From Desulforapulum autotrophicum (GTDB lineage: Bacteria > Desulfobacterota > Desulfobacteria > Desulfobacterales > Desulfolunaceae): a DNA stretch of 64,000 bases. Below the pieces are notes generated by a model, which had not been told where the DNA came from, did not search any database, and saw nothing but the letters and a program-made list of their open reading frames with translations. The translations under genes and the position numbers were made by a program. The DNA lies in NCBI GenBank assembly GCA_020723285.1, contig DYJE01000005.1, forward strand, positions 62,001 to 126,000. Reading direction: 5' to 3'. Below, one piece after another: positions 53,785 to 61,870 of this stretch (position 1 is the first letter of the stretch; every line of letters starts with the position of its first letter).

Positions 53785-54179
53785 GATTTCCCTTCCTCGG
53801 ATCTTAAATCTTCGTGAATATCGTCTTCCTCAAGGGTCCCGTACTGGCGGTAGATCTTCATGGCCAGGGCCAGGGCCACGCCCAGGGTGGCCACGGACAC
53901 CACGATGGCGGTCAGCATGAGAACATGGGGAAGCGGGTTGATGAAATCGGCGGCCTGAACCGCCGCGTGAGCGTCATAAGGCACGATGGGAATGGTTTTT
54001 CCCGTCTTGTACGCCGTGCTGACATAGAAAAGGATGATGGAGGTCTGGAAGATGCTCATGCCGATGATCTTCTTGACCAGGTTGCTTTTCACGATCATGG
54101 CGTATAGACCGACCATCATCAGGATGATGTAGGCGACGTAGTTGTACTTGGCGCCCATGGCTGTAAAGATCTGTTCCAT
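53781..54179 (-). CDS. mrpC: MrpC/NuoK-like subunit
   Basis: A 132-residue protein with three membrane helices, homologous to MrpC/MnhC and NuoK: YIILMMVGLYAMIVKSNLVKKIIGM, then ILFYVSTAYKTG and PLPHVLMLTAIVVSVATLGVAL, which is the family core (each quoted in part). It is slightly extended at the C-terminus with a charged tail (EEDDIHEDLRSEEG). GAGGGG precedes its ATG. Confidence 0.93.
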   Translation of the reverse strand: MEQIFTAMGAKYNYVAYIILMMVGLYAMIVKSNLVKKIIGMSIFQTSIILFYVSTAYKTGKTIPIVPYDAHAAVQAADFINPLPHVLMLTAIVVSVATLGVALALAMKIYRQYGTLEEDDIHEDLRSEEGKS

Positions 54180-54180
54180 A

Positions 54181-55020
54181 TCAGAGCCCCTCGTCGTGTT
54201 TGCCTGCCGAAGACAGGTTGTAGTAGATCCAGATCATCACCGACATCACCGCGAAGGCCACGCCGATTTCCACGCTGAAGATGCCGTGGGATCGGGCCAT
54301 GGGATCTCCGGTTTTTAAACCCAGAAGCGGTGAGAGGGCTTCGTAATTCAGAAAATGCGCCCCCATGAGAAGGCAGACAAAACCGGTGCCCGAATAGATC
54401 AGGACCCCGATGGCACCGAGAACGGCCGCTGTCTTTTCCCTGAACCGTTTCAGGGTCCGCCGCAGGTCGTTGGATATGGAGAACAGAATGATGGAGGACC
54501 CCAGCAGCACGCCGCCCTGGAAACCGCCTCCCGGACTGTAATGGCCGTGAGCCACCACGTACAGGGCGAAAAGCTGGACAAAGGCGATGATCAGGCGGCA
54601 GGTGTTCCGGATGATCAGGGAGTCCGGAGCCCAGAGGCTGTCAATGCGGGTGAATACTTTGGAATTTTCCGCAGGCAGCTTGCCGCCCTCTTCGATACGC
54701 AAAGTGAGTCCGGTGGGGACATGTCTGAAGAAACGTGCCGGAGGACTGGTGCTTTCTTTGCGTCTCAGGAGAAAGAAACAGGCGAGCCCTGCGGTGAGCA
54801 CTACGGTGGTTTCATACATGGTGTCGTACCCTCGGTAATCGGCGAGAATGGTGGTCACCGAATTGGGCACATGGGCGTCATGCATGGTGTTTTCAAGGAA
54901 ATGGGGGGACAGGTAGGTGTTGGCCGGAGACCGTCCGTCTCCGAAATCCGGGAAATCCATGGCGTAATAGGTCAGAAGAGCCCCGCAGATGATGACGGTG
55001 AGAAGTCCTGTGATTTTCAA
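54181..55020 (-). CDS. mrpB: MbhE-MrpB fusion subunit
   Basis: A 279-residue membrane protein in which an N-terminal MbhE-like part (membrane helix, then TTILADYRGYDTMYETTVVL as in the C-terminal end of MrpA) is joined to a complete MrpB/MnhB domain (ALYVVAHGHYSPGGGFQGGV, then LLGSSIILFS). In Mrp the first part belongs to MrpA, in Mbh it is the separate MbhE. The start is TTG at 55020, overlapping the stop of the MbhD-like gene (TTGA) and eight bases after GGAGG; ATG alternatives upstream are out of the domain. Confidence 0.88.
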   Translation of the reverse strand: MKITGLLTVIICGALLTYYAMDFPDFGDGRSPANTYLSPHFLENTMHDAHVPNSVTTILADYRGYDTMYETTVVLTAGLACFFLLRRKESTSPPARFFRHVPTGLTLRIEEGGKLPAENSKVFTRIDSLWAPDSLIIRNTCRLIIAFVQLFALYVVAHGHYSPGGGFQGGVLLGSSIILFSISNDLRRTLKRFREKTAAVLGAIGVLIYSGTGFVCLLMGAHFLNYEALSPLLGLKTGDPMARSHGIFSVEIGVAFAVMSVMIWIYYNLSSAGKHDEGL

Positions 55021-55262
55021 TCCTTGGTCCTCCTTGTGCTGTGGAACACAGCGGCCACGCAGAACACGGTGCTGACGCCGGCGCCCACGGTGGCTTCGGT
55101 GAACGCCACGTCCACGGCCCCCATGACAGCCCAGGACAGGCACATGAGAAAGCTGTAGGCACTGAACACAATGGCGGCCGCCATAAGATCCTTGACCGAG
55201 ATGGCCACGATGCCGCAGATCACCACCAGGGCGAGAACGATGAAATCGATGGGAAGGCTCAT
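55017..55262 (-). CDS. MbhD-like subunit (DUF4040)
   Basis: An 81-residue protein with two or three membrane helices and the DUF4040/MbhD core: KDLMAAAIVFSAYSFLMCLS and DVAFTEATVGAGVSTVFCVA. In Mrp antiporters this segment is part of MrpA; here it is free, as in membrane-bound hydrogenases (Mbh). It overlaps the following fusion gene by four bases. Confidence 0.9.
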   Translation of the reverse strand: MSLPIDFIVLALVVICGIVAISVKDLMAAAIVFSAYSFLMCLSWAVMGAVDVAFTEATVGAGVSTVFCVAAVFHSTRRTKD

Positions 55263-55268
55263 GGGTTT

Positions 55269-55604
55269 CTACATGTCCTTTTTTTTGGTCCAGGGTTGAA
55301 GCCCGGCTCTCATCCCCGCATCGATGATGGCGTGGGTGGCCGTGGGGCTGGTGATATAGATGAACACGACGATCAGAACGATTTTGGCGAAATTCAGAAA
55401 CGAGGCAAGGGAGATTCCCCCGTCGAACAGGGCGAACAGGGCCAGCCCCCCCATGGTGAGAAGAACCCCCATGCAGTCGATCATTCCTGCGGGATGAAGC
55501 CTGGAGTAAAAATCCGGAAAGCGGATCATTCCCACGGCGGCGGTAAGGAAGATGAACAGTCCGACGGCCATCAGAAGGCCGACGATAACGGTGAGGACAA
55601 TCAT
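55269..55604 (-). CDS. mrpG: MrpG subunit
   Basis: A 111-residue, three-helix protein of the PhaG/MnhG/YufB family: GLFIFLTAAVGMIRFPDFYSRLHPAGMIDCMG (quoted in parts: GMIRFPDFYSRLHPAG is the family signature). It precedes MbhD with six bases between. GGAG precedes the ATG. Confidence 0.93.
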   Translation of the reverse strand: MIVLTVIVGLLMAVGLFIFLTAAVGMIRFPDFYSRLHPAGMIDCMGVLLTMGGLALFALFDGGISLASFLNFAKIVLIVVFIYITSPTATHAIIDAGMRAGLQPWTKKKDM

Positions 55605-55629
55605 GATATCTGCTCCGAGCTTGAAAGGG

Positions 55630-55923
55630 TTACCGGTCCTTGTTCTCGTTCTCGTCGTACAGCCCTTTTTTCTTGTGGAAATAGCGGGCCGCAGCCAGAA
55701 CGGCGATGAAGTTCAACAGCGCATAGGCCAGGGCGATGTCGATGAACATGTCGACTTTCCTGTAAAGAATGCCGATGATGATCAGGAGAACCGTGGTTTC
55801 ACTGCCGATGGCGTTCACGCCCATCAGCCGGTCCAGGATGGTGGGGCCCACCACGGTGCGGTAGAGTGAGACGGCCATAATCACCGCCAGCGCAATGCCT
55901 GAGTACAGAATGACGTTTTCCAT
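55630..55923 (-). CDS. mrpF: MrpF subunit
   Basis: A 97-residue, three-helix protein of the MrpF/PhaF family: VVGPTILDRLMGVNAIGSET is the signature, with DIALAYALLNFIAVLAAARYF at the end of the last helix (quoted in part). It begins three bases after mrpE. Confidence 0.93.
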   Translation of the reverse strand: MENVILYSGIALAVIMAVSLYRTVVGPTILDRLMGVNAIGSETTVLLIIIGILYRKVDMFIDIALAYALLNFIAVLAAARYFHKKKGLYDENENKDR

Positions 55924-55925
55924 AG

Positions 55926-56471
55926 TTATTCCCCGAATATGTGACCCGATTTCGTTTCCATGTCTCCGGGAAGCCCGCCCGCAGTGGTGTCGTCAATGGC
56001 ATGGACGGCGTAATCCCCGTAAACCGAAAGGGCCACGGTGATGGTACCCGGCGTCAGGGTGATGGAGTTTGCGAAAGTGACCAGGGCCATGTCGTTTTTC
56101 AAACGGCTTTTGAAATAGACCATCTGGGGGTTGATTCGCGTAAGAGGATCACGGCTGTACACCAGCTTGAGCACATGGATGTTTGAAAGGACGATCTGCC
56201 AGAGCAGCCAGGGGAAATACATGAGAAACCGGCCCCAGAGTCCCGGAATGGTCGAAAACGTGGTGTTTGTGATAAGAAGGTCCGATGACATGGCCGCCAC
56301 AATCAGGCAGGAGATCACCCCAAGGCCCATGTGGAACGCATCGAATTTGCCCGAAAGCACCAGCCACAGGGCGAACATCACAAGAAAGGTGATGGCGAAG
56401 GGAATGGGTTTCAGACGTCTTTCATCTTTATCCACGCTGACCGACCTGTTCTTCTCGTTTTTATCAGACAA
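55926..56471 (-). CDS. mrpE: MrpE subunit
   Basis: A 181-residue protein of the MrpE/PhaE family, first gene of the cluster: two membrane helices near the start (after a charged 22-residue cytoplasmic leader), the LPWLLWQIVLSNIHVLKLV-like membrane segment and the conserved ANSITLTPGTITVALS. The start is a TTG at 56471, eight bases after AAGGA; an ATG eight bases upstream is in another frame. A weak start on the first gene may limit synthesis of the complex. Confidence 0.9.
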   Translation of the reverse strand: MSDKNEKNRSVSVDKDERRLKPIPFAITFLVMFALWLVLSGKFDAFHMGLGVISCLIVAAMSSDLLITNTTFSTIPGLWGRFLMYFPWLLWQIVLSNIHVLKLVYSRDPLTRINPQMVYFKSRLKNDMALVTFANSITLTPGTITVALSVYGDYAVHAIDDTTAGGLPGDMETKSGHIFGE

Positions 56472-56539
56472 TGCTCCATTCCTTTCCCGATCATGTTCAT
56501 TGATGAAAAAAGAAGACTGCTCATAAATGATATAATTTT

Positions 56540-56689
56540 GATGGACTCGTAAAAAGTCGCCCGATGGCTATGGAAAAAGGCCCAGAGGCAAGGCATAGTG
56601 TTTGGCCACTTGCTACGGCATACATATAGTATGTCGAGTGTCTGGCCAAACACTATAACGCCGCATATGGGACTTTTTACGACGCCATC
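56540..56689. repeat. 150-bp imperfect palindrome, MITE/REP-like
   Basis: Outer arms GATGGACTCGTAAAAAGTC (56540-56558) and GACTTTTTACGACGCCATC (56671-56689) are inverted copies with two mismatches. Inside, ATAGTGTTTGGCCA and TGGCCAAACACTAT pair, and the centre (GCATACATATAGTATGTC) is itself nearly palindromic. It has no coding frame and lies between mrpE and the kinase-receiver gene. The form is that of a miniature inverted-repeat element or extragenic palindrome; I recall similar GACTTTTTACGA ends from other sulfate reducers but cannot confirm it here. Confidence 0.75.
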
Positions 56690-56757
56690 AATTTTGGACA
56701 TTCCCCGTTTCAGGGTAATTCCGAATAAAAAAAAACAGCCTTCGATGTCAATGTTTT

Positions 56758-57984
56758 TTATCTCTGCTCATTGATTTTTCTCATCCTGATTTTTTCATGG
56801 GCTTTTCGCATGGTTTCGGCGAGAACGTCGATGTCCACGGGCCGTTCAAGAAACGCGAAAGCTCCAAGCTCAAGGCAGGCCTTTTTGTCGATGGCCGAAC
56901 CCCGTCCCGTGAGGATAATGACTTCCACCTGGGGTTTTGTCGCCTTGATCCGCCGTAAAACCTCGAATCCGTCGATGCCCGGCATTTTGAGATCGAGAAC
57001 CATGACTTCCGCGGTCTGGGTGTCCAGATAGGTCAGGGCGTCTTCACCGCTGTGGGTCACACGGGTGTCCATTTTCCGGATCTTCAGACGTTCGGACAAG
57101 GTGTTGACATAGCGGACTTCGTCGTCCACCAGCAGAGCAGGAGCTTTTTTATCCTGTTTTCCCTGAATCGGGGATCGATGATACAACGCCGATTTCCCGG
57201 CCCGGACATCCACCTGGATCACGCCCGGAACAGAACTCGCGGTTTCCGTGATGATCCGTCTGAGACGGTTTTTGAAGAAAGCCCCCTTGTCGATATTCAC
57301 CACAACCCGGCCTTGTTCGGCCCAGACATGGTTGACGCCCCGGGTTGAAAAAAGAACCCTGCCCACCGCTGCCGCAAGGGTAAAATCCGACCGCTCCTTA
57401 CGGATGAATTCTTCGGTGAGTCCTTTGAGTTTTCCCACATGCCGCATGACCAGGTCGTATGCCCCGTTTTCCCCGAGCTTGTCGGCATGGATGACCACAT
57501 CGTACAGGGATTTGTCCATGGGGTCCTTTTTGAACAGCCCCCGGGTCCATGTTGCAGCGGTCATGTCCATCGACTTGATTCGGGCCGGGGCCTCGGTTTC
57601 ACCGATTTTATGGTGTGTGACGGCCTGGATGATGCGGAAGGGTTTTTCACCGGTGATGAAGAACCTGGGAACATGGGTCACCCAGGCGGGAATCAGAAGG
57701 CCGGTAACACCGAAAAAAAGGCAATGGCCTTTTTCAACCTGTTCAGCCACTTCGGAAGTCAGGAAAGCCAGGGCCTTTTCACGGGAACAGGACACCCCGG
57801 AAAAGAAGCCCTGATGCCCTGTCAGGGATTTTTCAAGAACGCTTTGGGTGAGGCCGATACGCTCAGCGGTTTTTGAAAGGACATCCCCATCGGTGACCAG
57901 AGAAAGGCCCTGTTCGTATGCGATCCGTTCCGCTGTTCGCCGCCCCTGGGTAAACGCCGCTCCGTGGATCACCAGTGTGGTCAT
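56758..57984 (-). CDS. Nucleotide-kinase-like / receiver fusion protein
   Basis: A 408-residue protein with three parts. Residues 1-190 resemble the cytidylate-kinase-like (Cytidylate_kin2) fold: MTTLVIHGAAFTQGRRTAERIAYEQ is in the place of the P-loop (quoted in part: AAFTQGRRTAERIA), followed by GVTGLLIP and a late Asp/Arg-rich lid region. Residues about 200-270 form a BON-like alpha/beta segment (GRVVVNIDKG, VPGVIQVDV). Residues 285-400 are a receiver (PALLVDDEVRYVNTLSERLK in part; Asp acceptor in VMVLDLKMPGIDG; Lys in ERPVD is replaced by Arg-Pro). The Lys of Walker A is not present, so kinase activity is doubtful. AAGGAG precedes the ATG. Confidence 0.8.
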   Translation of the reverse strand: MTTLVIHGAAFTQGRRTAERIAYEQGLSLVTDGDVLSKTAERIGLTQSVLEKSLTGHQGFFSGVSCSREKALAFLTSEVAEQVEKGHCLFFGVTGLLIPAWVTHVPRFFITGEKPFRIIQAVTHHKIGETEAPARIKSMDMTAATWTRGLFKKDPMDKSLYDVVIHADKLGENGAYDLVMRHVGKLKGLTEEFIRKERSDFTLAAAVGRVLFSTRGVNHVWAEQGRVVVNIDKGAFFKNRLRRIITETASSVPGVIQVDVRAGKSALYHRSPIQGKQDKKAPALLVDDEVRYVNTLSERLKIRKMDTRVTHSGEDALTYLDTQTAEVMVLDLKMPGIDGFEVLRRIKATKPQVEVIILTGRGSAIDKKACLELGAFAFLERPVDIDVLAETMRKAHEKIRMRKINEQR

Positions 57985-58171
57985 GGCTGCACTCCTTTTT
58001 CGTTCTCATTTGGGCGCGGCCCTGAATTGAGAGGCCCGCCTGGATCGAAACCCTAAACTACTTGGATGGCATTTCGAAATCAAGGGTTTGTATGCATCAT
58101 GAGCATTTTTTTTCTTGCCCATCGGTTTCAGACCTGATAATTTTTCCGGTTTCAATAGGATTGCAGTTCTT

Positions 58172-58212
58172 CGTCTTTTCCCTGTTTTTGAAACAGGGTT
58201 TTGGAAAAGACG
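58172..58212 (+). terminator. Hairpin upstream of the MoxR gene
   Basis: CGTCTTTTC (58172-58180) pairs with GAAAAGACG (58204-58212) and, inside, CCTGTTT with AAACAGG, with a six-base bulge. No T run follows. It lies 70 bases before the moxR-like start and could be an attenuator or just structure in the leader. Confidence 0.35.
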
Positions 58213-58283
58213 ACCATGAAAAGCCGTATTCCGGTATGTCAAGGATTTACGGAACAACTAAAAAAGCCGGGGGAAAGGCGGAC

Positions 58284-59195
58284 ATGGATTTTCAAAGTGT
58301 TCAAGACGTGCAGGAACAGCTGGAAGCTTTCAGTTACATTGCGTCCAAGGAAATATCGACGGTTGTTTTTCTGGCCCAGGCCACGAAAAAGCCCATTCTG
58401 GTGGAGGGGCCCGCAGGGGTCGGTAAAACGGAGCTGGCCAAAAGCGTGGCCAAATGCCTGGGCCGGGATCTGATCCGCATGCAGTGTTATGAAGGCTTAG
58501 ATGAAAGCAAGGCACTCTATGAATGGGAGTACGCCAAACAGCTTCTGTACACCCAGATGGTCAAGGAAAAAATCCACGACGTGGTGTCCCAGTCGGCAAC
58601 CCTCAAGGAGGCTGTGGACCAGATCGCCGAGCATGAAGACGCCTTCTTTTCGGAACGGTTCATCCAGACCCGGCCCCTTCTCACCGCCATCCGTTCCGAA
58701 GAACCGGTGGTACTCCTTATCGACGAGGTGGACAAATCCGACCCCGAATTCGAAGCGTTTCTCCTGGAGCTGCTCAGCGATTTCCAGGTGTCCATTCCCG
58801 AAATCGGAACCATCAAGGCCAAGACCCATCCGTTCGTCTTTCTGACCTCCAACAACTACCGGGACATGAGTGACGCCCTGAAACGCCGATGCATTCATCT
58901 TTACATCGATTATCCGGCCATCGAAACCGAAGTCAACATCGTGAAACTGAAGCTGCCGGGGATGGACGAAAACCTTCTGACCAAGCTGGTCAAAATGGTG
59001 GCGCGGATCAGGGACCTTGATCTGAAGAAAAAGCCCTGCATCTCCGAAACTCTGGACTGGGCCAAATCCCTGGTGATTCTCCAGATCGAAGACCTTTCCG
59101 CCGAAATCGTGTCGGAAACCCTGAACACCATCTGCAAGCACCGCTCCGATTACGAAGTGGTCCGGCGCAACATCCTCAAGGTGGTAAAAGACTGA
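58284..59195 (+). CDS. MoxR-family AAA+ ATPase
   Basis: A 303-residue AAA+ protein: Walker A EGPAGVGKTELAKS, Walker B VVLLIDEVDKSDPEFE, sensor 1 VFLTSNNYRDM and the arginine-finger region KRRCIHLYIDYP. MoxR ATPases act as chaperones that insert metals or mature enzyme complexes together with a VWA protein. Here the VWA partner starts one base after the stop. The ATG at 58284 is chosen since the protein domain begins there; upstream in-frame ATG codons lie in leader sequence without a ribosome site. Confidence 0.93.
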   Translation: MDFQSVQDVQEQLEAFSYIASKEISTVVFLAQATKKPILVEGPAGVGKTELAKSVAKCLGRDLIRMQCYEGLDESKALYEWEYAKQLLYTQMVKEKIHDVVSQSATLKEAVDQIAEHEDAFFSERFIQTRPLLTAIRSEEPVVLLIDEVDKSDPEFEAFLLELLSDFQVSIPEIGTIKAKTHPFVFLTSNNYRDMSDALKRRCIHLYIDYPAIETEVNIVKLKLPGMDENLLTKLVKMVARIRDLDLKKKPCISETLDWAKSLVILQIEDLSAEIVSETLNTICKHRSDYEVVRRNILKVVKD

Positions 59196-59196
59196 C

Positions 59197-60579
59197 ATGG
59201 TCAACCTGACACTGAGATTCGTCGCCTGCTGCCGGGCCGCAGACCTTCGCATTTCCACGGCGGAAGTGCTGGACTGCGTGAGTCAGCTGGATCTGATCCA
59301 GCCCCTTGACGAAGAGGAGTTCAAACTCGTCTTACGGAGCAATTTCGCGAAAAGCAGGCGTGAGCAGAGCCGTTTCGATCAGATGTACCATCTGTTTTTC
59401 CACGAAATGCAGAAAGATCTTTCAAAGGTGACCCATGATCCGGATTCGGAACAGGCCCGATCGGTCATCGACATGCTGAGAACCGAGGAAAGCGACGACG
59501 CCCTGGGCAAAGCCCTGACGGATTTCATGGATGGAGACCCCATGGCCTTCGTGGAAGAGGTTCACCGCATCCATACCCAGGAGGAGCAGGAGGCACGGGC
59601 CCTGAGATCCAACATGAGCCAGCTGGCCAGCCGTCTTCAGGTCATGCTCCGGATCAACCGGATGAAAAACAAGGTTCTCAATTTCCAGGGCGGCAACCAC
59701 GCCGTCATCGACAAGGACAATGCCCGGCGCATCGCCGACAGTCTGAACGAAAAACTGGACAACGCCCTGGATCTTCTGAACAATGAACCCCAGCCAGACA
59801 ACTACAGTCTGAGGGAAATCAAGCATCACGATGTCAAGTACAACACCATCGGTGAAATCCCCTTTGCGTCATTGAGCCAGGAAGAAATTGAAGAAGTCCG
59901 TGACGTGATCTGGAAGCTTGTGAAAAAACTGGAAGAGATCGCCACGCTCCGGTTTTCGGTTTCCAACCGGGGTGTCATCGACATCAAGAAAACGCTCCGC
60001 CGTTCAGGCAAGTATCTTGGCGTTCCCATGGAGATCATTTTCAAGGACCGTCCCCTACGCAAGGGGAAAATCGTGGCACTCTGCGATGTGTCCGGTTCGG
60101 TCTGGTCCACGGCCAGGTTCATGCTGAACATCCTGTATTCCCTTCAGGAATGTTTCAGCAAGATCAAAAGCTACATCTTTGTGTCGGACCTTGCGGAAGT
60201 CACCGACTTTTTCAGGGACAACGACGTGAACGAGGCCATTGAAAAAATCATGAACGACGCCCCGGTGAATTATTATGTTCCCACGGATTACGGCATGGCG
60301 TTCCAGCATTTCAGAAACCGTCACATGCAGGAACTGGACAAGAAAACCACCCTGCTGATTATCGGGGATGCCCGGTCCAATCACATGAATCCCCAGGATC
60401 TGATTTTGAAAAGCATGCGGGAACGCTGCAAACGGGTCATCTGGCTGAATCCCGAACAGGAAAAATTCTGGGGATCGGGGGACAGTGAAATGCGGACCTA
60501 CAAATCCCACTGCCATGAAGTCCGCCCCTGCGGGAACCTGAACCAGCTCATCGACTTCATCGAAGACCTGATCATCTGA
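59197..60579 (+). CDS. VWA-domain protein, CoxE-like
   Basis: A 460-residue cytosolic protein with a helical N-terminal two thirds and a C-terminal von Willebrand A domain (about 290-455). The MIDAS metal site is complete: DVSGSVWSTARFM (DxSxS), Thr in PTDYGMAFQHF and Asp in IIGDARSNHMN. CoxE/YehL-type VWA proteins work with a MoxR ATPase to mature metalloenzymes; the pair is coupled here (one base apart). The client is not obvious: the following gene is an acyl-CoA dehydrogenase with its own promoter. Confidence 0.9.
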   Translation: MVNLTLRFVACCRAADLRISTAEVLDCVSQLDLIQPLDEEEFKLVLRSNFAKSRREQSRFDQMYHLFFHEMQKDLSKVTHDPDSEQARSVIDMLRTEESDDALGKALTDFMDGDPMAFVEEVHRIHTQEEQEARALRSNMSQLASRLQVMLRINRMKNKVLNFQGGNHAVIDKDNARRIADSLNEKLDNALDLLNNEPQPDNYSLREIKHHDVKYNTIGEIPFASLSQEEIEEVRDVIWKLVKKLEEIATLRFSVSNRGVIDIKKTLRRSGKYLGVPMEIIFKDRPLRKGKIVALCDVSGSVWSTARFMLNILYSLQECFSKIKSYIFVSDLAEVTDFFRDNDVNEAIEKIMNDAPVNYYVPTDYGMAFQHFRNRHMQELDKKTTLLIIGDARSNHMNPQDLILKSMRERCKRVIWLNPEQEKFWGSGDSEMRTYKSHCHEVRPCGNLNQLIDFIEDLII

Positions 60580-60618
60580 ACGCTCGGAAAAGAAGATGAA
60601 CTCCGGCCATTCCCGTCG

Positions 60619-60647
60619 TGGACATCCTTAAATATGTCTGGTATAAG
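60619..60647 (+). promoter_or_regulatory. Promoter of the acyl-CoA dehydrogenase-NUDIX operon
   Basis: TGGACA (60619-60624), a 17-base spacer and TATAAG (60642-60647) predict a transcript starting near 60654, about 70 bases before the ATG at 60724. Confidence 0.5.
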
Positions 60648-60723
60648 GAACCCGATTCATCTGAATTTTTCACACGAATTTCTAATCACATGACACGAAT
60701 GGTAGCACACCGGGGGGTTGGGC

Positions 60724-61866
60724 ATGGCCACGGCATTGAACAGGGAATCACATGAATGGATGGCGGATGTCTCCGATTTCGCCCGTCAGCATCTGCCGCC
60801 TGAAAAAAAACTGCATCAGCTGAAAACGTTTCCCATGAGCATCTGGCGCAGCATGGGCGAAGTGGGGCTGCTTGGCGTCTCAGTCTCACCGGAGTTCGGT
60901 GGGCTGGGGAAGCGGGCCCTGGACATTTCCACCGGGGGGCTTGCCCTTGCCCGTGAAAGCGGTAACCTGGGATTTTGTCTGAGCTACCTCATCCACCAGC
61001 TTGTGTCACGATTCATCATTGAAAATCTGGGAACGGACGCCCAGAAAAAAATGTACCTGCCGGACATGGCCGCCGGCCTTTCCACAGGCTGCCTCGCCGT
61101 TTCCGAACCCAAGACCTTCGCCCACCCCAAGCACATCAAAACCCAGGCGGTGAAAAAAGGCGCAGGCTTTGTCCTCAACGGCGAGAAGACTTACCTCACC
61201 AACGGCCCCATCGCCGATGTTTTCGTGGTAATCGCCTTCACGGACATCGTGTCGGAACGAAAGCGGTTTTCGGCGTTCCTTGTTCCAAAGAACACACCGG
61301 GTCTCACGGTGACAGCCCTTCCCATTCCGTTCTTCAAACCTGCGCCCCACGGAAGCCTGAAACTCGACAACTGTGAAGTTCCTGCGGATGCGGTCATCGG
61401 CCGGGAAGGTTCGGCTTACGAGGAAATTGTACTTCGTTTCCGTGATCTTGAGGACGCGCTGATGATGGGGACGGTGACAGGGGCCGTTGAGCGCCTGTCG
61501 TATCTTCTGACCGAGGCTCTTCGAAAAAAATATCCCATTCCGCCGGGTAATGTCAGCCTCGATCTGGGCAAATTGAAAATCATGCTGGACATGGCGCGGA
61601 TCATCACCTACGAATCGGCCCTGATGGTGGACAGCGAAAGGGGACACCGGGAAAAACCCTCCCTTCATCTGTATTTCAGGGATCTTGTGAAAGACATCCT
61701 GGTTCAGATCGACATGATCATCCGAAACACTGGCGCTGAACCGGGCCCTCTGTTCAAAGTCCTCCTCGACGACCTCACGGCGTCCTCCCGCATCGGCGGT
61801 CAGGTGGCGGAACTCAAGCAGATGAAAATCGGCCGGTTGTTTTTCAACCCCCAGGAAAGGGATTGA
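60724..61866 (+). CDS. Acyl-CoA dehydrogenase-family flavoprotein
   Basis: A 380-residue flavoenzyme with the three-domain acyl-CoA dehydrogenase plan: N-terminal helices with MGEVGLLGVSVSPEFGGLG, the beta domain with GCLAVSEPK and GEKTYLTNGPIADVFVV (FAD contacts), and C-terminal helices. The usual catalytic Glu near the C-terminus (in YEG-type motifs) is not visible; the Glu of GAVERLSYLL may take the role as in isovaleryl-CoA dehydrogenase. The substrate is therefore open. The ATG at 60724 has GGGGGG upstream; a TTG two codons before is in frame. The NUDIX gene follows four bases later. Confidence 0.85.
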   Translation: MATALNRESHEWMADVSDFARQHLPPEKKLHQLKTFPMSIWRSMGEVGLLGVSVSPEFGGLGKRALDISTGGLALARESGNLGFCLSYLIHQLVSRFIIENLGTDAQKKMYLPDMAAGLSTGCLAVSEPKTFAHPKHIKTQAVKKGAGFVLNGEKTYLTNGPIADVFVVIAFTDIVSERKRFSAFLVPKNTPGLTVTALPIPFFKPAPHGSLKLDNCEVPADAVIGREGSAYEEIVLRFRDLEDALMMGTVTGAVERLSYLLTEALRKKYPIPPGNVSLDLGKLKIMLDMARIITYESALMVDSERGHREKPSLHLYFRDLVKDILVQIDMIIRNTGAEPGPLFKVLLDDLTASSRIGGQVAELKQMKIGRLFFNPQERD

Positions 61867-61870
61867 CCCC

